Of a stretch of 58,767 bases of DNA, positions 8,490-16,615 are shown one piece after another (the stretch's first letter is position 1; each line of letters begins with the position of its first letter). The stretch comes from Xanthobacteraceae bacterium (GTDB taxonomy: Bacteria > Pseudomonadota > Alphaproteobacteria > Rhizobiales > Xanthobacteraceae): positions 1-58,767 of the forward strand of contig JAIENY010000028.1 of assembly GCA_019750915.1 (NCBI GenBank), in the 5' to 3' direction. The notes beneath the pieces were generated by a model, which ran no database searches, had not been told where the DNA came from, and saw only the letters and a list, made by a program, of their open reading frames with translations. The translations under genes were made by a program, and so were the position numbers.

Positions 8490-9512
8490 ATGCTGTTTCC
8501 AACTTCGATTGCAGGTTCTTTTCCAAAGCCGTCATGGCTTGCCGAACCGAACAAACTTTGGGCGCCGTGGAAGCTGGAAGGCGCCGAGCTGGAAATTGGC
8601 AAACGCGATGCCACATTGCTTGCGGTGAAGCTTCAGGAAGATTCGGGCATCACCTACCTCACCGACGGCGAGCAGGCGCGGCAGCATTTCGTCCACGGCT
8701 TTCTGGAGAAAGTCGATGGCATCGACTTCGCCCACAAAATCGAAATGGGCATCCGCAAGGACCGCTACAAGGCGATGGTGCCGCAGGTGGTCGCGCCGGT
8801 AAAGCTGAAGGGCCGCGTCCACGCATCCGAAGCGCGCGCCGCCCGCGCCCACACAAAAAACAAGCTTAAATTCACGCTGCCCGGCCCGATGACCATCATC
8901 GACACGCTGGCGGACCATCACTACCACGACCGCGTGCAGATGGCGTTTGCGTTTGCCGAGCTCCTCAATCAGGAGGCGCTTGCGCTTCAGGAGGACGGCG
9001 TTGACCTGATCCAGTTCGACGAGCCCGCATTCAACGTCTTCACCGACGAAGTGAGCAGCTGGGGCGTCGAGGCATTAACCCGGGCCGCGAAGGGGCTGAC
9101 CTGCGAGACCGGCGTTCACATCTGCTACGGTTACGGCATCAAGGCCAACAACGACTGGAAGGAATCGCTCGGCCACGAGTGGCGGCAGTACGAGCAGATC
9201 TTCCCCGCGATCGACGCCAGCCCGATCCAGCATGTCGCAATCGAGTGCAAGAACTCGCATGTGCCGCTCTCGCTGCTCGGCCTGCTCCACAACAAGACGA
9301 TCCAGTGCGGCGTGATCGATGTCGGCAGCGACGCGGTCGAGACGCCGGAGGATGTTGCCGCCACCATCGCGGAAGTGATGAAGGTGGTGCCGAAGGAGCG
9401 CATCATCGCGACCACCAATTGCGGCATGGCGCCGATGCGCCGCGACATTGCCGAGGCCAAGCTCAAGGCGCTTGGCGACGGCGCAAAGCTCGCGCGGGAG
9501 CGATTTGGCTGA
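8490..9512 (+). CDS. MetE-type (cobalamin-independent) methionine synthase, C-terminal domain only
   Basis: 340 aa corresponding to the catalytic (C-terminal) barrel of MetE without the N-terminal duplicate. Zinc and homocysteine ligands are visible: His210 and Cys212 (HICYGYG), Glu252 (ECKNSH) and Cys311 (TTNCGMAP). Such short core enzymes transfer a methyl group to homocysteine, sometimes from donors other than methyl-tetrahydrofolate. GSFPKP near the N-terminus and DGVDLIQFDEPAF are also typical. I looked for a SAM or cobalamin riboswitch in the 210-base leader and saw none. Its stop abuts the stop of the convergent downstream gene. Confidence 0.88.
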   Translation: MLFPTSIAGSFPKPSWLAEPNKLWAPWKLEGAELEIGKRDATLLAVKLQEDSGITYLTDGEQARQHFVHGFLEKVDGIDFAHKIEMGIRKDRYKAMVPQVVAPVKLKGRVHASEARAARAHTKNKLKFTLPGPMTIIDTLADHHYHDRVQMAFAFAELLNQEALALQEDGVDLIQFDEPAFNVFTDEVSSWGVEALTRAAKGLTCETGVHICYGYGIKANNDWKESLGHEWRQYEQIFPAIDASPIQHVAIECKNSHVPLSLLGLLHNKTIQCGVIDVGSDAVETPEDVAATIAEVMKVVPKERIIATTNCGMAPMRRDIAEAKLKALGDGAKLARERFG

Positions 9513-10139
9513 TCAGGAATGCGCGCTCGGATGCAGTACGGGACAATATCCGGCACGCAGGGCACGCACGGTTGAGGGCGGCGTCAGCATCTTCGCGCCG
9601 CTGAGCGGCTCGTTCGCCGCACTGTAACCAGCCCATGACCAGAACAGCGGCTTTCCGCACGTGACGAGATATGCGCGCCCGGCTGCCTCGATCATCACGT
9701 CATCGGGCAACCGATCGATTGCGGACGGCAGCGGATGCAGACGCTTGGCCCGCCCCTCAATCCTCTCGCGATGAAGAACCGCGTCCATTTCGCTCGCCCT
9801 GATGTTTGTTACCCCGTTACCCTCCTGCCACGCCGCGCGAAACGCGTTCGCGTCATCGCGGCGGCAGTGAAAACATGGGCGATGCCCGGCCGCGAGCGCG
9901 GTCGCTTCATCGAGAAAAAACAACTCGCTCCAGTGCCGGCCGGACCAGACGTCACGCCGGCGGTTCTGGAATTCCAGCAGGCATACAAGCCACGCCTTGC
10001 TGCTCCATCGCCGCGTCAGCGTCTTCGTCCGGGGGGCATGGATGATGCCGCGATTGCCGGTGAACAGTCCGCGGTGCGGCGTGGCGACGATCTGCCCCGT
10101 TGGGCCAACACGGTTTTGCAGCGTCATGGATGTCGCCAA
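9513..10139 (-). CDS. Conserved protein of unknown function
   Basis: Up to 208 aa; a second ATG at 10127 would give 204 aa. I do not recognise a functional family. Visible features are a GHRPCFHCRR segment that could bind a metal through its Cys-x2-Cys, a basic central part, and a conserved-looking YLVTCGKPLFWSWAGY stretch near the C-terminus. It is soluble with no signal peptide. Base composition fits the chromosome. It is downstream of gpt on the same strand with 23 bases between, so it may be co-transcribed with the gpt pair. Its stop is directly adjacent to that of the convergent MetE-type gene. Confidence 0.75.
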   Translation of the reverse strand: MATSMTLQNRVGPTGQIVATPHRGLFTGNRGIIHAPRTKTLTRRWSSKAWLVCLLEFQNRRRDVWSGRHWSELFFLDEATALAAGHRPCFHCRRDDANAFRAAWQEGNGVTNIRASEMDAVLHRERIEGRAKRLHPLPSAIDRLPDDVMIEAAGRAYLVTCGKPLFWSWAGYSAANEPLSGAKMLTPPSTVRALRAGYCPVLHPSAHS

Positions 10140-10162
10140 TCCGTTGCCACGAGGAATTTAGT

Positions 10163-10666
10163 TCAGGCCGCCCCATCCTTGATCGGCGGCTGGAACGACA
10201 GGCCAGTGTCCCACGGAAAGAAAATCCAGGTGTCCTGCGACACCTCGGTGATGAAGGTATCGACCAGCGGTTTGCCCATCGGCTTGGCGTAGACGGCAGC
10301 GATGTGCGCCTTCGGTGCGATCTGGCGGATGACACGCGCGGTTTTGCCAGTGTCCACGAGGTCGTCGACAATCAAAAGCCCCTCGCCGTTCGCACCGCCG
10401 AGTTTTTTCACACTGTCCGAAATATCCTTCAGAACCTGCATTTCGCCCTGCGTGGTGTGAGCGTAGCTCGTCACGCACAGCGTATCGATCACCCGCATGC
10501 CGATCTCGCGCGCGACAATCGCTGCCGGCACCATTCCGCCGCGCGTCACCGCCACCAGCGCCTTGAACGGCCCGGCGCCGTTGAGCCGCCATGCCAGCGC
10601 GCGGGCATCGCGATGGAATTGATCCCAGGAGACCGGAAACGGCCTTTGCGCGGAGTCTTGGCTCAC
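10163..10666 (-). CDS. gpt: Xanthine-guanine phosphoribosyltransferase
   Basis: A 167-aa type I phosphoribosyltransferase for purine salvage, converting guanine or xanthine plus PRPP to the nucleotide. The PRPP-binding loop [13 protein letters not shown] is at residues 97-109, [12 protein letters not shown] at about 38-49 forms the first PRPP contact, and the C-terminal WIFFPWD segment is the purine-binding part of Gpt. The length is normal. The ATG overlaps the stop of the upstream MoaB-like gene (ATGA at 10663-10666), so the pair is translationally coupled. Confidence 0.92.
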   Translation of the reverse strand: MSQDSAQRPFPVSWDQFHRDARALAWRLNGAGPFKALVAVTRGGMVPAAIVAREIGMRVIDTLCVTSYAHTTQGEMQVLKDISDSVKKLGGANGEGLLIVDDLVDTGKTARVIRQIAPKAHIAAVYAKPMGKPLVDTFITEVSQDTWIFFPWDTGLSFQPPIKDGAA

Positions 10667-11409
10667 TGCACCGAATTCCTTGCGGCATGCAATGCCGCCA
10701 GCATCGCCTTCACCTCGCCCATCGCGGCATCGAGCTTATGCTGATCGCGGGAGCGCACGACGATGTTGGTGTTCGGTTTGTTATCCTCACCGACGAACGG
10801 GTAACTGCCGATCGAGGTTTCGGAATAGCGTTCGGCGATCTCACGCAGCGGCGATCCGATGTCGCCTTCCAGTGCGTCGGCACGAACCGAGTCCGACAGC
10901 ATTCGCTGACCGGCCTTCAGCTTCGGAGAGATGATGTCCATCATCGCCTGCATGATGCTGGGCACGCCGGCCATCACGATGACGTTGTCGACCTTGAAGC
11001 CGGGCGCGAGGATCGTTGCGCTCTCGATCAGCTCGGCGCCCTCGGGGATGCGCGCCATCCGCAACCGCGCCTCGTTCAGCCGTTCGCCGAAGCGTTCCTT
11101 GAATCGCTCCACCACGGCGGGATGGTAGCCGATCGGCACACCGACGGCCTTGGCGACGCTGTCGGCCGTGATGTCGTCATGGGTCGGGCCGATGCCGCCC
11201 GTGGTAAAGACATAGGTGAATTTCGTGCGCAGCGCGTTGAGCGCCTCGACGATTTCGGACTCGTCGTCCGGAACGACGCGTACTTCCTTCAGGTCGATGC
11301 CCAGATTGGTCAGATACTCGGCAATGAAGCCGATGTTCTTGTCCTTTGTCCGTCCGGAGAGGATTTCATCGCCGATCACAAGCAAGCCGGCCGTCACAAT
11401 CTCCGTCAT
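10663..11409 (-). CDS. Molybdopterin-binding (MoaB/Mog fold) protein, CinA N-terminal type
   Basis: 248 aa equal to the N-terminal half of CinA. The GDEILSG motif (residues 13-19) and [13 protein letters not shown] (69-81) are the MoaB/Mog phosphate-binding loops. The C-terminal nicotinamide-nucleotide amidase domain of full CinA is absent, as in many alphaproteobacteria. Such proteins are usually annotated competence/damage-inducible protein A; a role in nucleotide-pyrophosphate or cofactor repair is plausible, and competence is not implied. It is the first gene of a pair with gpt. Confidence 0.85.
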   Translation of the reverse strand: MTEIVTAGLLVIGDEILSGRTKDKNIGFIAEYLTNLGIDLKEVRVVPDDESEIVEALNALRTKFTYVFTTGGIGPTHDDITADSVAKAVGVPIGYHPAVVERFKERFGERLNEARLRMARIPEGAELIESATILAPGFKVDNVIVMAGVPSIMQAMMDIISPKLKAGQRMLSDSVRADALEGDIGSPLREIAERYSETSIGSYPFVGEDNKPNTNIVVRSRDQHKLDAAMGEVKAMLAALHAARNSVQ

Positions 11410-11618
11410 CGCATCTCTCTCTTAAGCCTTCCGCAGCAAGACAGAAGCGCGGGTCATTTGCCGCAAACTTTAGCAGACAAACGCCTGCTTTGCGGGCACA
11501 AGCACGAAAGATTTTCGCGATTGCCCACAACCAATGCATATCGCGCTGGCCCAAGCCTTGCTACCATGACTTTACGTCATCCAGTTCTGTTTGCTAGCGC
11601 GAAAGACATTCGGGGTTC

Positions 11619-13034
11619 ATGGCAGTAGCGTTCGACGAGATGAATGGTCCGGCGGGTTTGCGACCCGCCTATGAAAAACTGGCGAATTGGCTCAACGAGA
11701 CGCCACCCGAAATCCTACAATACCGCCGCGAAGAAGCCGAACTGCTGTTCCGCAGGATCGGCATCACATTTGCGGTCTATGGCGACAACGCGGCGACCGA
11801 GCGCCTGATCCCGTTCGACGTGATCCCCCGGATCCTGTCATCGAAGGAATGGTCGCTGCTGGAGCGAGGACTGAAACAGCGAGTCAAGGCGCTGAACATG
11901 TTCCTTAGCGACATCTACCATTCCCGGGACATTCTGCGCGCCAAGGTGGTCCCAGATGACCTGATCTTCCAGAATCCGGTGTTCCGGCCCGAGATGAACG
12001 GACAGGACGTCCCACACGACATCTATGTGCACATCGCCGGCATCGACGTGGTGCGCGTGGAGGCCGACAACTTCATCGTGCTCGAAGATAACGCGCGCAC
12101 CCCCTCCGGGGTCTCCTACATGCTGGAGAACCGCGAGATCATGATGCGGCTGTTTCCGGATTTGTTCTCGCGCCACAGGATCGCGCCGGTGGAAAACTAT
12201 CCGGACGAATTGCTGGCGGCACTTCGGTCCGTCGCACCGAATGCCGCGTCCACTGAGCCGAATATCGCGCTGCTGACGCCGGGCGTTTTCAATTCGGCCT
12301 ACTACGAACATTCGTTCCTGGCCGACAAGCTGGGTGTCGAACTGGTCGAAGGCCGCGATCTTGTGGTGAAGAACGACGAAGTATTCATGCGCACGACCGA
12401 GGGCCTGAAGCAGGTCGACGTGATCTATCGCCGTCTCGACGACGACTTTCTCGATCCTCTTACCTTCCGGCCCGACTCGATGCTCGGCGTACCGGGGCTG
12501 ATGTCAGCCTACATGGCCGGCAGCGTCACGCTGGCGAACGCGGTCGGCACGGGCATTTCCGACGACAAGGCGATTTACAGCTACATGCCGGAGGTCGTGA
12601 AATTCTATCTCGGCGAAGAACCGATCTTGAAGAACGTGCAGACCTGGCGCTGCCGTGAGAAGGACGACCTCGCCTATGTGCTCGACAATCTCAAAGACCT
12701 TGTCGTGAAGGAAGTTCACGGCTCGGGCGGTTACGGCATGCTGATCGGCCCCGCCGCGACTACGGAAATGATAGAGACGTTCCGCGCCAAGCTCAAAAGC
12801 GATCCGGACAATTTCATCGCCCAGCCCACACTGGCCTTGTCCACCTGCCCGACCTGTACCGACGCCGGCCTCGCGCCGCGCCATGTCGATCTGCGGCCCT
12901 TTGTGCTGACCGGCAAGGACCACACCACGGTCGTTCCGGGCGGCCTTACCCGCGTCGCGCTGAAAGAAGGCTCTCTTGTGGTCAACTCAAGCCAGGGCGG
13001 CGGCACCAAGGATACGTGGGTGCTCGATGAGTAA
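11619..13034 (+). CDS. Circularly permuted ATP-grasp protein (Anbu operon)
   Basis: A 471-aa circularly permuted ATP-grasp enzyme of type 2, predicted to form an amide or peptide bond using ATP. Visible landmarks are the N-terminal helical part ending in RVKALNMFLSDIYH, the DARTPSGVSYMLENR-like core (here NARTPSGVSYMLENR), KEVHGSGGYGML near residue 370 and the C-terminal SSQGGGTKDTWVL. It is the first gene of a four-gene operon with alpha-E, transglutaminase and Anbu genes, a grouping widely conserved in proteobacteria. This suggests synthesis and turnover of a peptide or peptide tag; the product is unknown. Confidence 0.92.
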   Translation: MAVAFDEMNGPAGLRPAYEKLANWLNETPPEILQYRREEAELLFRRIGITFAVYGDNAATERLIPFDVIPRILSSKEWSLLERGLKQRVKALNMFLSDIYHSRDILRAKVVPDDLIFQNPVFRPEMNGQDVPHDIYVHIAGIDVVRVEADNFIVLEDNARTPSGVSYMLENREIMMRLFPDLFSRHRIAPVENYPDELLAALRSVAPNAASTEPNIALLTPGVFNSAYYEHSFLADKLGVELVEGRDLVVKNDEVFMRTTEGLKQVDVIYRRLDDDFLDPLTFRPDSMLGVPGLMSAYMAGSVTLANAVGTGISDDKAIYSYMPEVVKFYLGEEPILKNVQTWRCREKDDLAYVLDNLKDLVVKEVHGSGGYGMLIGPAATTEMIETFRAKLKSDPDNFIAQPTLALSTCPTCTDAGLAPRHVDLRPFVLTGKDHTTVVPGGLTRVALKEGSLVVNSSQGGGTKDTWVLDE

Positions 13035-13075
13035 TCCAGTTTTACTTCCAGTCCCCTCTTTCATTACGATTTCCC

Positions 13076-14026
13076 ATGCTGTCGCGTACCGCTGAAAGTC
13101 TGTTCTGGCTCGCCCGCTATGTCGAACGTGCGGAGTATCTGGCCCGCACCATCGAAGCGACGTTGCGCGCCACCTCACTGCCCGACGCCTATGTCGGCAA
13201 AACCAATGAATGGGAATCGGCGCTGCTCACCGCCGGAATCGATAACAGCTTCTATAGTCACTACGAGGAAGCGAACGAGAAGAACGTTATTGAGTTCCTG
13301 TCGTTCTCGCGCGAGAACCCGTCCTCGATCCGCAATTGCATCGAGAACGCGCGCCTCAACTCCCGTGCGGTGCGCACCGCGCTGACCGGCGCGATGTGGG
13401 ATGTCATCAACAGCGCCTGGATCGATCTGCAGCGGGTCTGGCAGAACGGGCTCTCGTCACGCGACGCCATTACCGAATTCCTGCGCTTCGTGCAGGAGAT
13501 TTCGTTGCGGTTCGACGGGTCGGCCTACCGCACGATGCTTCGCAACGACGCCTACTGGTTTTCGCGGCTCGGCCTGCATCTGGAACGGGCCGACAACACC
13601 GCCCGCATTCTCGACGTGAAATATCACCTGCTGCTCCCGCAGGAAGAACACATCGGCGGCCCGCTCGACTATTATCAGTGGACCTCGATCCTGCGTTCGG
13701 TTTCGGCGCTCACGGCCTATCACTGGGTCTATCGCGAAACCTTGAAGCCATGGCTGGTCGCCGACCTCTTGATCCTGAACGAGGCGCTGCCTCGCTCGCT
13801 GGCGAGCTGTTATGGCAATCTTGTGCAAAATCTGGATCGAATTGGCGTGGCTTATGGCCGGCAGGGCCCTGCACAAAGACATGCCAGAGGCATCAGAAAC
13901 AGGCTTGAACACAGCCAGATGGACGATATCTTCCAACGAGGCTTGCACGAATTCATCCAGGAATTCGTCGCCGACAACAATCGATTGAGCGATATCATCT
14001 CCAAGCAGTATCTGCTGCCGAACTGA
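13076..14026 (+). CDS. Alpha-E domain protein (Anbu operon)
   Basis: 316 aa covering one all-alpha alpha-E domain. The family opening MLSRTAESLFWLARYVERAE is intact, as are the FWFSRLGLHLERADNTARI-like helix (YWFSRLGLHLERADN) and the C-terminal LHEFIQEFVADN. Alpha-E proteins almost always accompany permuted ATP-grasp and transglutaminase-like genes. Their biochemical activity is not established; a scaffold or substrate-binding role is inferred from context. It starts 42 bases after the ATP-grasp gene. Confidence 0.92.
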   Translation: MLSRTAESLFWLARYVERAEYLARTIEATLRATSLPDAYVGKTNEWESALLTAGIDNSFYSHYEEANEKNVIEFLSFSRENPSSIRNCIENARLNSRAVRTALTGAMWDVINSAWIDLQRVWQNGLSSRDAITEFLRFVQEISLRFDGSAYRTMLRNDAYWFSRLGLHLERADNTARILDVKYHLLLPQEEHIGGPLDYYQWTSILRSVSALTAYHWVYRETLKPWLVADLLILNEALPRSLASCYGNLVQNLDRIGVAYGRQGPAQRHARGIRNRLEHSQMDDIFQRGLHEFIQEFVADNNRLSDIISKQYLLPN

Positions 14027-14056
14027 TATAGCCACTTCGGACAACCGACTGATGCC

Positions 14057-14881
14057 ATGCGCCTGAAAATTTCGCATTCAACCACTTACAAATTCGATCC
14101 GCCCGCCAACGGGCTGATCCAGATGCTGCGTTTGACACCGAACAACAACGACGGGCAATACATCGCCGACTGGCAGATCGATACATCGACCGACGCTCGC
14201 TTTGATATGCATCACGATGCATTCGGCAACATCACGCATGTTCTGACGCACGGTCCGCTGTCCGAGCTGACCATCGACGTTCGCGGCATTGTCGAAACGC
14301 ACGATACCGGCGGCGTACTGAAGGGGACCGACGAGCGATTTCCGCCCAACCTGTTTTTGCGGTCAACCCCGCTCACCGAAGCCGATACGGCGATGGAGAG
14401 CTTTGCTGTGGGCCTACGCGCGGAGAGCGAAACCGACACGCTTGGGTTTCTTCACGCCCTGCTTGTGCAGATCAATGAATACATGACGTTCGATGCCGAT
14501 CCGACACATGCCGGAACATCGGCAGCGGAGGCGTTCGCGCTGAAACGCGGCGTGTGCCAGGACTATTCGCATATCTTCATCGCCTGCGCCCGCAGCGTCG
14601 GTATCCCGGCCCGTTACGTTTCGGGACACTTCATGCGTGCAGACGGCATTGTCGAGCAGGAAGCCAGTCACGCCTGGGCCGAGGCTCATGTGCCCAACCT
14701 TGGCTGGGTTGGTTTCGATCCCACCAACGGCATCAGCACCACGGATGCCCACGTGCGCGTGGCGATCGGCCTCGATTATCTGGGCGCCGCGCCGATTCGC
14801 GGGACACGCTATGGTGGAGGCCGCGAATCGCTCGAAGTGGCGATCAGAGTCGATCAGGCCGGCCGCCAGAGCCAATCCTGA
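14057..14881 (+). CDS. Transglutaminase-like cysteine protease (Anbu operon)
   Basis: 274 aa with the bacterial transglutaminase-like N-terminal beta domain (residues 1-80) and a transglutaminase core. The catalytic triad is readable as Cys167 (RGVCQDYSH), His205 (EASHAWAE) and Asp221 (FDPTNG). There is no signal peptide, which puts it in the cytoplasm with its operon partners. Members of this family more often hydrolyse peptide or isopeptide bonds than cross-link, so with Anbu it may cut what the ATP-grasp enzyme makes. That reading is inference. It begins 30 bases after the alpha-E gene. Confidence 0.9.
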   Translation: MRLKISHSTTYKFDPPANGLIQMLRLTPNNNDGQYIADWQIDTSTDARFDMHHDAFGNITHVLTHGPLSELTIDVRGIVETHDTGGVLKGTDERFPPNLFLRSTPLTEADTAMESFAVGLRAESETDTLGFLHALLVQINEYMTFDADPTHAGTSAAEAFALKRGVCQDYSHIFIACARSVGIPARYVSGHFMRADGIVEQEASHAWAEAHVPNLGWVGFDPTNGISTTDAHVRVAIGLDYLGAAPIRGTRYGGGRESLEVAIRVDQAGRQSQS

Positions 14882-14979
14882 GCCTTCTTTATCCATTTTC
14901 CCCAAACCAAATCGCGATTCGCCGGCGCGCGGTTGCCCTGTAGGGTCTTGCCGCGTTAAAAGCTTCGCGGAGGCTGAGT

Positions 14980-15729
14980 ATGACTTATTGCTGCGGAATT
15001 CTGGTGAAGGACGGTCTTGTGATGATCGCCGACACACGCACCAATGCCGGCCTCGACAACATCTCGACCTTTCGCAAGCTGCACGTCTTCAGCCAGCCTG
15101 GCGAGCGCATTATGGCAGTCGCCTCGGCGGGCAACCTGTCGATCAGCCAGTCCGTGATCTCGACGTTGACGGAAGGCTGGGAAGACCCGGTGACGGGTGA
15201 ACTGGAAACGCTGTTGAACGCGCCGACGATGTTTCAGGCCGCGCAGCGGATCGGCCGCGCCATTCGCGAGGTTCATCGCATGGAAGGCACCACGCTCTCC
15301 GCCGAGGACATCAACTTCGATGTGTCCTTCCTGTTCGGCGGCCAGATCAAGGGCGCGCGGATGCGCATGTTCATGATCTACCCGGCGGGCAACTTCATCG
15401 AGTGCACGGTCGACACTCCCTATCTGCAGATCGGCGAGCATAAATACGGCAAGCCGGTGCTTGATCGCGCCATCTCCTACGATGTCGATCTGTACGACGC
15501 GCTCAAGGTCGGGCTGGTGTCAATGGACTCGACGATGCGCTCCAATCTCGGCGTCGGAATGCCAATCGATATCCTGCTGGTGCGGCCCGACACCTGCATC
15601 GCGGAACTCAACATGCGGATCGAACAGGGCGAACCCTATTTCCACGATCTGCGCTCGCGCTGGTCGGCGGCACTGCGCGCGGCGCACCAAAGCATTCCAC
15701 GCCCGCCTTACGTTCAGCCCAAGACGTAA
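14980..15729 (+). CDS. Anbu, ancestral-beta-subunit proteasome-like peptidase
   Basis: 249 aa of the Ntn-hydrolase fold. The sequence starts MTYCCGILVKDGLVMIADTR; after removal of Met the nucleophile is Thr2, and Asp18 and Lys33 fill the positions of the proteasome Asp17 and Lys33. Unlike proteasome and HslV subunits there is no propeptide. The length is typical for Anbu, which assembles into spiral oligomers in the few cases studied. It follows the transglutaminase gene by about 100 bases and ends the operon. HslU-like or proteasome ATPase genes are not nearby. Physiological substrates are unknown. Confidence 0.93.
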   Translation: MTYCCGILVKDGLVMIADTRTNAGLDNISTFRKLHVFSQPGERIMAVASAGNLSISQSVISTLTEGWEDPVTGELETLLNAPTMFQAAQRIGRAIREVHRMEGTTLSAEDINFDVSFLFGGQIKGARMRMFMIYPAGNFIECTVDTPYLQIGEHKYGKPVLDRAISYDVDLYDALKVGLVSMDSTMRSNLGVGMPIDILLVRPDTCIAELNMRIEQGEPYFHDLRSRWSAALRAAHQSIPRPPYVQPKT

Positions 15730-15735
15730 ATTCAT

Positions 15736-15806
15736 TGTCATGGCCGGGCCCGCTCCGGCCATCGCCGAACACGACGCCGATGCCCGGCATCAAAGCCGGG
15801 CATGAC
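15736..15806. repeat. Dispersed double-hairpin palindrome
   Basis: Two hairpins in tandem: ATGGCCGG/CCGGCCAT (15740-15747 and 15755-15762) and ATGCCCGGC/GCCGGGCAT (15780-15788 and 15795-15803). This matches the GTCATGGCCGGGC-type intergenic repeats I associate with Bradyrhizobium relatives. It lies between the Anbu stop and the SDR start, so it may act as a weak transcript end or RNA-stability element. Confidence 0.7.
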
Positions 15807-15855
15807 GGAGAGAGATACAGACCAACAAGAACCCAAAGACTTATCGGGGAACGCC

Positions 15856-16608
15856 ATGCCACACGACAAGATCGCACTCGTCACCGGTGCAGGCTCCGGC
15901 ATCGGCAAAGGCTGTGCTCTGGCGCTGATCAAGGCGGGCTTCACCGTGGTGCTGACCGGGCGGCGCAAGGACAAGCTCGAGGAAACAGCGCAGGAAGGAA
16001 AACCTTTCGGCAAGAGTCTCGTCGCACCATCCGACATGACGGACCCCGCCTCGATCGAGGCGCTGTTCGCGACCGTGAAAAAACAGTTCGGCCGCCTCGA
16101 CGTCCTGTTCAACAATGCGGGAATTGGTGCGCCCGCCATGCCCTTTGAGGATCTTCCGTTCGACAAATGGAAGGCGGTTGTCGATACCAACCTCACCGCA
16201 CCGTTCCTGTGCGCCCAGCACGCCTTCCGCATCATGAAGGACCAGGCGCCGCGCGGCGGACGCATCATCAATAACGGATCAATCTCCGCGCACGCCCCTC
16301 GTCCGTTCACTGTCGCCTACACCGCCACCAAGCACGCGATCACGGGCCTGACAAAATCGATCGCGCTTGACGGGCGCGCTTACGATATCGCCGGTGGACA
16401 GATCGACATCGGCAACGCGGCGACCGATCTGAGCGAGCGAATGGCCGCGGGAATCCTGCAACCGCACGGCGGCATCATGGTTGAGCCGCGCATGGACGTG
16501 CAGAACGTCGCCGACGCGCTGGTCTACATGGCCACGCGCCCGCTCGAGGCCAACGTCCTGTTCATGACGGTGATGGCGACGAAAATGCCGTTCGTCGGCC
16601 GCGGCTGA
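15856..16608 (+). CDS. Short-chain dehydrogenase/reductase
   Basis: A 250-aa classical SDR. The NAD(P)-binding motif TGAGSGIG is at residues 10-17, NNAG is present (FNNAGIG), and the catalytic Ser142, Tyr155 and Lys159 are in place. An Arg-Arg pair after beta strand 2 (LTGRRKDK) favours NADPH. The C-terminus [20 protein letters not shown] is typical of an oxidoreductase group common in Rhizobiales. ATG 15856 is chosen for the GGGGAA ribosome-binding site and family length; the frame upstream runs into the palindromic repeat. Substrate unknown. Confidence 0.88.
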   Translation: MPHDKIALVTGAGSGIGKGCALALIKAGFTVVLTGRRKDKLEETAQEGKPFGKSLVAPSDMTDPASIEALFATVKKQFGRLDVLFNNAGIGAPAMPFEDLPFDKWKAVVDTNLTAPFLCAQHAFRIMKDQAPRGGRIINNGSISAHAPRPFTVAYTATKHAITGLTKSIALDGRAYDIAGGQIDIGNAATDLSERMAAGILQPHGGIMVEPRMDVQNVADALVYMATRPLEANVLFMTVMATKMPFVGRG

Positions 16609-16615
16609 CGCAAGG

